DNA of 64,000 nucleotides, from the NCBI GenBank assembly GCA_032622095.1, contig CP136061.1:217028373-217092372 (forward strand), given 5' to 3'. The stretch comes from Siphonodentalium dalli. Lineage: Eukaryota; Mollusca; Scaphopoda; Gadilida; Siphonodentaliidae. The notes beneath the pieces are model-generated. The model made no database searches and was not told where the DNA came from. It saw only the letters and a program-made list of their open reading frames with translations. Below, piece by piece: positions 59,021 to 64,000 of the stretch (position 1 is the first letter of the stretch; each line of letters starts with the position of its first letter). The translations under genes were made by a program, and so were the position numbers.

Positions 59021-59732
59021 TTAACTTATGTTAAATTAGTCTTATGGGCTATATCATGTTTTCACTTCAAATGTTCGCCGCATAATTTGATTATGTATCT
59101 TCGTTTACCTTACGACATTATCAGAACCAAGTTAATGTATACCTGACACGAAAATCTACTTGTGATCTTCATTTATTAATTGATTTTGTTTAGATTGTTT
59201 TTTTTGTTTGTTTTTTTTTAGTAATTGTTATTTGTTTGTTTGGTTTTTGTTTTGAGTCCAGTGTATAGTTTAGTATTTGATTTTTGATTTTTTTTGCTGA
59301 CATAAAGTAAGAAAGTATTATTTAAATCAAGGTAAATAGCACTAGGCTACTAAACAATACCTAATATCATTCCCGGCGGTTTTGCTATGAAAACTAAAAT
59401 TCAGCAATTCAATATATGAGGGTGACGACCCCCCTTTTCGTACGCCGGATGCGGGGTCTGTTATGGCGTATTCCAGATGCCAGACCACCGTACGCCGGAT
59501 GACGTCGGGCACATATATCGGATGCCGGATGCTTCCATTGATAATTTTTCTTGACGTTAAACAGCTATTCAGAACTCCTCGACCTGTGACCTCTGCCGGC
59601 CAAGGATGACGGAATCTGACGAGGTTTGCCGAATGGTTAAACAGCAAAAACACAACGAAATTACGTCCGCTAACTTCAGACTTCAGAGTGATGGTAAATG
59701 GAGGAAAATTGTATCGACCCCCTTGTCCTTAA
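59021..59732. other. spacer between two inverted TTAA elements
   Basis: T-rich tract at 59,185-59,300 and GCCGGATGC repeats (three within 59,445-59,545, GTACGCCGGATG twice). The 103-codon minus-strand frame over this patch shows no domain. Confidence 0.4.
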
Positions 59733-60212
59733 AGGTACTCAATCCGATAAAACTCCTCTCAATTACTATTTCAATGGCTTCGGGGGTCAAAAATATTTGA
59801 TTCGAGTCGATGAAGTCACCCATCAAAGCTCAGATTTGTTAGATATCGATTTTAGAAATCTATTATTTTTCATTATCGGGATTACTTTCTGGCCCAGAAC
59901 TCAGTCAAAATTGCGTTATTATTACCACTTGATTTTAGAGTTATCCATTCTTGTCTGTTTGAATAGATTTTGGTGTACACATCCCGAGCAGATTACGGCA
60001 GTTGAAGGCAATTATTAGTACTCATCTCGAGCAAATAACAAATTTCAAAAATCAATATCTAATAACTCTGAGCTTTGTTTGATGGGTTCCTCGACTCGAA
60101 TCAAATATTGTTTACCCCCAAAGCCAAAGAAATAGTAATATAGGACCCTTTGATCGGATTGTTGTTGTTGGAATCTGTTGAGATGGGGACCCTCTGTTCG
60201 GATTGAGTACCT
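59733..60212 (-). mobile_element. TTAA MITE, copy 9, inverted relative to copy 8
   Basis: Bounded by TTAA (59,729-59,732 and 60,213-60,216). Reading the minus strand reproduces copy 8 closely, including GGTCCCCATCTCAACAGATT near the end and GATGTGTACACCAAA in the middle. The pair can form a stem with a loop of about 0.7 kb. Confidence 0.85.
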
Positions 60213-60216
60213 TTAA

Positions 60217-61790
60217 ATGGGGTGATATCCACTATTAAAACATAACTTCGCAAAGCGGAATATCCCCTCAATGAGATAGCGACCACAGCTTGTTCTCACC
60301 CGATAACTTTAATAGAAATTCCGACTCATTTCCGCTTTTATCATAAATAGTAGACACATTCTGACGTTAGGTGGTTCGTTTGGACCATAATTATCAGTCG
60401 TAGATGGCGGATAATGTGTGTATCAATAGAAAAATATATGTTTAATTAACCATAAAATTGTCCAACATGCAGAGCGGTTCGCAAAAATACTAGCTAAGTC
60501 CAAGTGTGGGTACCCATCATAACTTCGGGTATCAAAGCCGCAGATCGATCATGCGATGAAATGTCGCCAAACCAGAGCTGGGATGTCAAAGATGCGAATG
60601 ATATGCTTCACATTTTGACCGTTTCTGCTTGAAAATATCCCAATTATAATTCGGACAGACCGGCACATGGATCATCTTTAGGGTGTGGGTGCATGCGCAA
60701 GAGTGAAAGCATGTATGTTTGTTTGTGTTTCATATATGTTCTGATGTCATTAATAGTATAGGCTATGATGTGTTAAATCAGTGTAACTCACGAGTTAGCA
60801 GGGACGTGGCTGGAGGTCCCTGTTAGGGGTGTTCACCTATAGTTTCTAAATGCACCCCTTCCAGTAATTTCTATTTGCACCCCATGTTAGGTTCGAGTTT
60901 TCATCGAGTTTACAACGGGTTCTTCCAACATTCGCAAATATAGATATAGCGAGTATTGCAGCATCATACAATTAATAGCTACGTGGGGTTCATGATCGAG
61001 TTTCCAACGTTTCAGCCCATAAAACACCTGCATGATAGCTCGACATCTCGATGTTATGCATGAAACGGTCATTAAATCGCAATGTCTCATGTACTCGATT
61101 TGTTCTTTGTTGTGTACGCATATATTACCTGCACCAACGAAGCGTCATTTTCCCCTCCCTTAATTTCCATATGATAGAAACACTCGTCAAGCATGCACGG
61201 ATAAGCATAATACCCTGTATATCCAGGTATATCATGGACATTACGCAATTCGAAGTATCTCCATGTGAGATGAATTATTTAGCCCTTTCTTTATTCTAAA
61301 TGGAATAATGACATTCAATTATAAAAAAAACTGGTGTAAGGGTGTATTATATTAATTCTGAGGGATTTTCAGGTAATATGAGCAGAAGAAAGATACAAAT
61401 ATACGCTATGACATTTTCATATAATGGGGAGGTTTAGATTGATAAACCTTCTAACGTGGCCCTTCCAACATAACTGGCTATTAACCGAGAGCCTGCTGGG
61501 TTTTATTTACACAATCGCGTACGAATGTGTTACACCCCAGGAATGTTCAAATAAATCAGATTTTCTAGGTTCCGTATTCCTCCAGAGACCCCACGCCCCC
61601 CTCCCATAATGACTATATTTGCACTTATGAGTACGAAGCTGATTTTTATAATATTAATAGTGATCCAGGAATCACTGATCAACAATACACAATTTCTGAA
61701 AATCAAATCACTTCTATTTGCACAAAGCTATACTATAATTTATATATGCATCAGATGAGTGTAAAAAGCAACATAAATATTATCCAAATA
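60217..61790. other. intergenic or intronic DNA, little recognised
   Basis: Contains a relative of the GGGACGTGGC repeat (60,800) and the 3' phrase ATTCGCAAATATAGATATAG (60,930). No exon with a protein match was recognised. Confidence 0.4.
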
Positions 61791-61794
61791 TATC

Positions 61795-62320
61795 CAATGA
61801 GTGTCCAGTCCCACTTACCAAGGGTCCCAAACCACCCAAAGAGTGTAAATCCACGCAACGAGTGTCTCAATCCAACATCTTAGTTAATATGGTATACCAA
61901 ACAAAAAGTTCATAGATTGGTGTCACAAATCAGCCAACTAGAGTCTCGAAACGCCCAATATGTATCCCAAATCAACCCCACTAGTGTCCCAAATCATCCA
62001 AATGGTGTCCAACCCCGCTCAAATGAGTATTCCAAAACATCCCAAACAACTCAACGAGCGTCTCAAACCATCAATTGAGAACCCCAAACCATCCACTGGG
62101 TGTCCCACGCCATTTAATGACTGTTCATAACCATCCAAATGGGTGTCCCATGTATCACGACGATTACCTCAAACCATCAGAATCAGAAGTGTCTAAAACA
62201 ACTGGTGTCTAAATCCATCCCAAGCAAAATGTCCCACAACCCAACCTATGAGTGTCCCAACTAGTGTACAAAACCATCATCGAACATCTCAAACCAACCA
62301 GCGAGTGTCTCGTGGTTTCG
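61795..62320 (+). repeat. short-unit minisatellite (GAGTGTCCCAAACCATCCAA)
   Basis: About 20 degenerate units of roughly 20-30 bp built on (A)TGAGTGTCCCAAACCATCC, with drift to CAACGAGTGTCTC and ATGGTGTCCAACCCC. Confidence 0.75.
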
Positions 62321-62879
62321 TAAACCAATTGGATGGGATGGAACACACTTGATGGTCTTAAATACTCTATTGAGGCTTTTGTACGCTATTTTGGATGTAT
62401 TGAGATGACAATTAGCAAATGGTTTGTGTTCCAGTTGGATCACCCCCGTGTACGTGATATCGCCAAAATTGTTTTCAAAGAAAACCCCGCATATTTAGAT
62501 AATTTAAATAATTTCGGCCAAATTTATGGACTGAAATGGTCACCCACTGTATAGGAACTGTTACATCGGAAGTCGTTCTATCGCCGATTTGTGATGGTTC
62601 TTGACTGATTTGTGACGGTTCCTGATGATCCAAATTATACATTTTCGTGAGTTTTTGACAGTTAAAACGCAATTTTTGAGCCATCTAGGTGATAATTCGA
62701 TTCGTTTTTCCATTCCCCTCATAATCTATGGTCCCAAATAACGTAGTCATAATGAAAATCCTATTGTGCGAGTAATAACAACGACGAAAACTGCGAATTG
62801 TGATATCTCGATCGGTTCTCTCCCGATCGAGTCGGTTCTCTCCCAATTTAATCGGTTCTGTCCGGGAAATACGATGACT
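62321..62879. other. nothing recognised
   Basis: Short repeated phrases TGATTTGTGA(C/T)GGTTC (62,585-62,620) and ATCGGTTCTCTCCC (62,810-62,860). The 73-codon frame at 62,333-62,554 shows no domain. Confidence 0.4.
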
Positions 62880-63420
62880 ATTATTTGGAAGGATACGTGA
62901 AAATAACCAAGTGAAAACAACGAAATATCAATTATGTTGAATTTACACCACTTATGATCAATTTTGGTGAGTTACACTGCCTTCTTATACATGTAATTAT
63001 GTATCAACGGTAGTAACAGAATCGTTCACTTTATTGTGACGCAAAGCATTCAATTTGACATGAATGGTCAATGTGAACTGCGAAGACTAATTTTTCCCCC
63101 AACAAACCAATCATAATGGTCGACTGATTCAAAATGGCCGCCACTTTTTTTCAATATGGACGCCACTTTTTTTTTCAAAATGGCCGCCACTGTTTTTTCA
63201 AAAAGTCGCAATTTTTCAGCTTTTATTAAACTTATACGAACCACGTGACTTCCATTCCTTATTCGAACATGGCAGCCGCCCACGCAGAGCGGTTCATGTA
63301 GGTGACCCATTCCATTTCTCGGTTCCTTTATATATTAAGGTCAAACAAAGGGTGCTGTAATTTACCCCCCCCCCAAGACGCATTAAACAGTCACCACAAA
63401 CCCCATCAAAATTGACGGCG
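62880..63420 (+). mobile_element. fragment related to the core of the 56,155 element
   Basis: GACATGAATGG, AACAAACCAATCATAA, TTTTTCAGCTTTTA and GTGACTTC(C/T)ATTCCTTATT(C/T)GAA follow the same order as 56,860-57,060. It carries three tandem CAAAATGGCCGCCACTTTTT units near 63,128-63,195. Confidence 0.65.
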
Positions 63421-64000
63421 GTCAACTGAATTTGGATCGGGGGAGTGTTTATGGTGTCTTGTGGACACATGTTTTAATTTCATTTTGTCCACAGTTGTCA
63501 TTTCACATTGATGCAATATGAACGATAAAGTGAGTCCTTGTCGATTTAGCCAGGCCGTGTACCGGTATATAGTTTGTAATTAAGTTCGTTGTAACTCTAT
63601 CTTGGGCTTACTTGTGCAATTTGGGTCATTTATATAAATGCTTCGTATACAAATTAGCAGCTAAGCATATACGAGCGTATTAACATTTCACTCGATGATA
63701 TTTTGGATTCGAGCGAAATGAAAACTATACTTAATAAAATTAAATAAATACACATAAAACATGGTCTATTCCCAATATGTTGGTGCACAACTCCATGACA
63801 AAACATCACAAATTAATTAAAAACGTTTATGTGCTTATTGCTTGGTTGTTTTATTTGTTCAGTCGTTCCTTGTTTACGTATTATATAGTTATTAAATAAC
63901 ATTTGATATTTTAATTTGATTTATTTCATTAGTTATTCCTATGGGATCAAAATGGTTGGAAACTAAACATTGTAATCAGATGTAATCCAAAGTAATCAGT
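63421..64000. other. nothing recognised
   Basis: AT-rich right edge of the window without supported features. Confidence 0.4.

Overview
The window is eukaryotic, from the AT-rich, repeat-dense genome of an invertebrate animal. It has no operons. The only clear host gene is split into short exons with GT/AG borders and long introns, and most of the DNA is tRNA-derived SINEs, LINE fragments, MITEs, foldback elements and satellite-like arrays. A dispersed repeat ending in GACGGACGAC...GGTGAGCTAAAA (about 40,930-41,730) resembles repeats I associate with molluscs, and the protease gene carries a six-cysteine module with big-defensin-like spacing, a pattern best known from molluscs. I therefore lean to a mollusc, but this is an inference, not an identification.

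Host gene. Five + strand exons with compatible phases can be joined: 21,902-22,045 (six-cysteine, big/beta-defensin-like module), 36,338-36,445 (Thr-rich linker), 37,340-37,526 (activation site and His57 of a trypsin-like protease), 39,081-39,180 and 47,802-about 48,188 (Asp102, C122 and C136 region, with a long acidic loop insertion). The first exon (signal peptide) and the Ser195 (GDSGG) exon were not found. The gene would span at least 26 kb.

Region by region. 1-10,100: tandem duplications and hairpin MITEs. 10,100-15,077: a 5-kb TA-flanked foldback element with arms of about 2.2 kb, a broken ORF of unknown function and dense ATGGCGGCC motifs. 16,100-19,800: more palindromes and a roughly 160-bp repeat array. 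20,168-21,005: two TTAA elements sharing one TTAA, one of them interrupted by a double-hairpin element. 22,046-36,337: the first visible intron of the protease gene, containing a 10,404-bp foldback transposon (23,087-33,490) with an exact 9-bp target duplication; its arms are arrays of about 18 and 43 copies of a 165-bp unit in opposite orientation. 36,450-47,800: introns holding two tRNA-derived SINEs, a 1,020-bp hAT-like element with an 8-bp duplication, and several MITEs. 48,290-50,999: a GATATC-rich array and a 5'-truncated LINE with an open reverse transcriptase frame. 51,000-64,000: tandem repeats, an inverted pair of TTAA elements, a 2-kb element with long TIRs, and no host exon that I can see.

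The most noteworthy items are the giant foldback element inside the protease gene and the defensin-module/protease architecture. All calls come from reading the sequence; no database search was possible.
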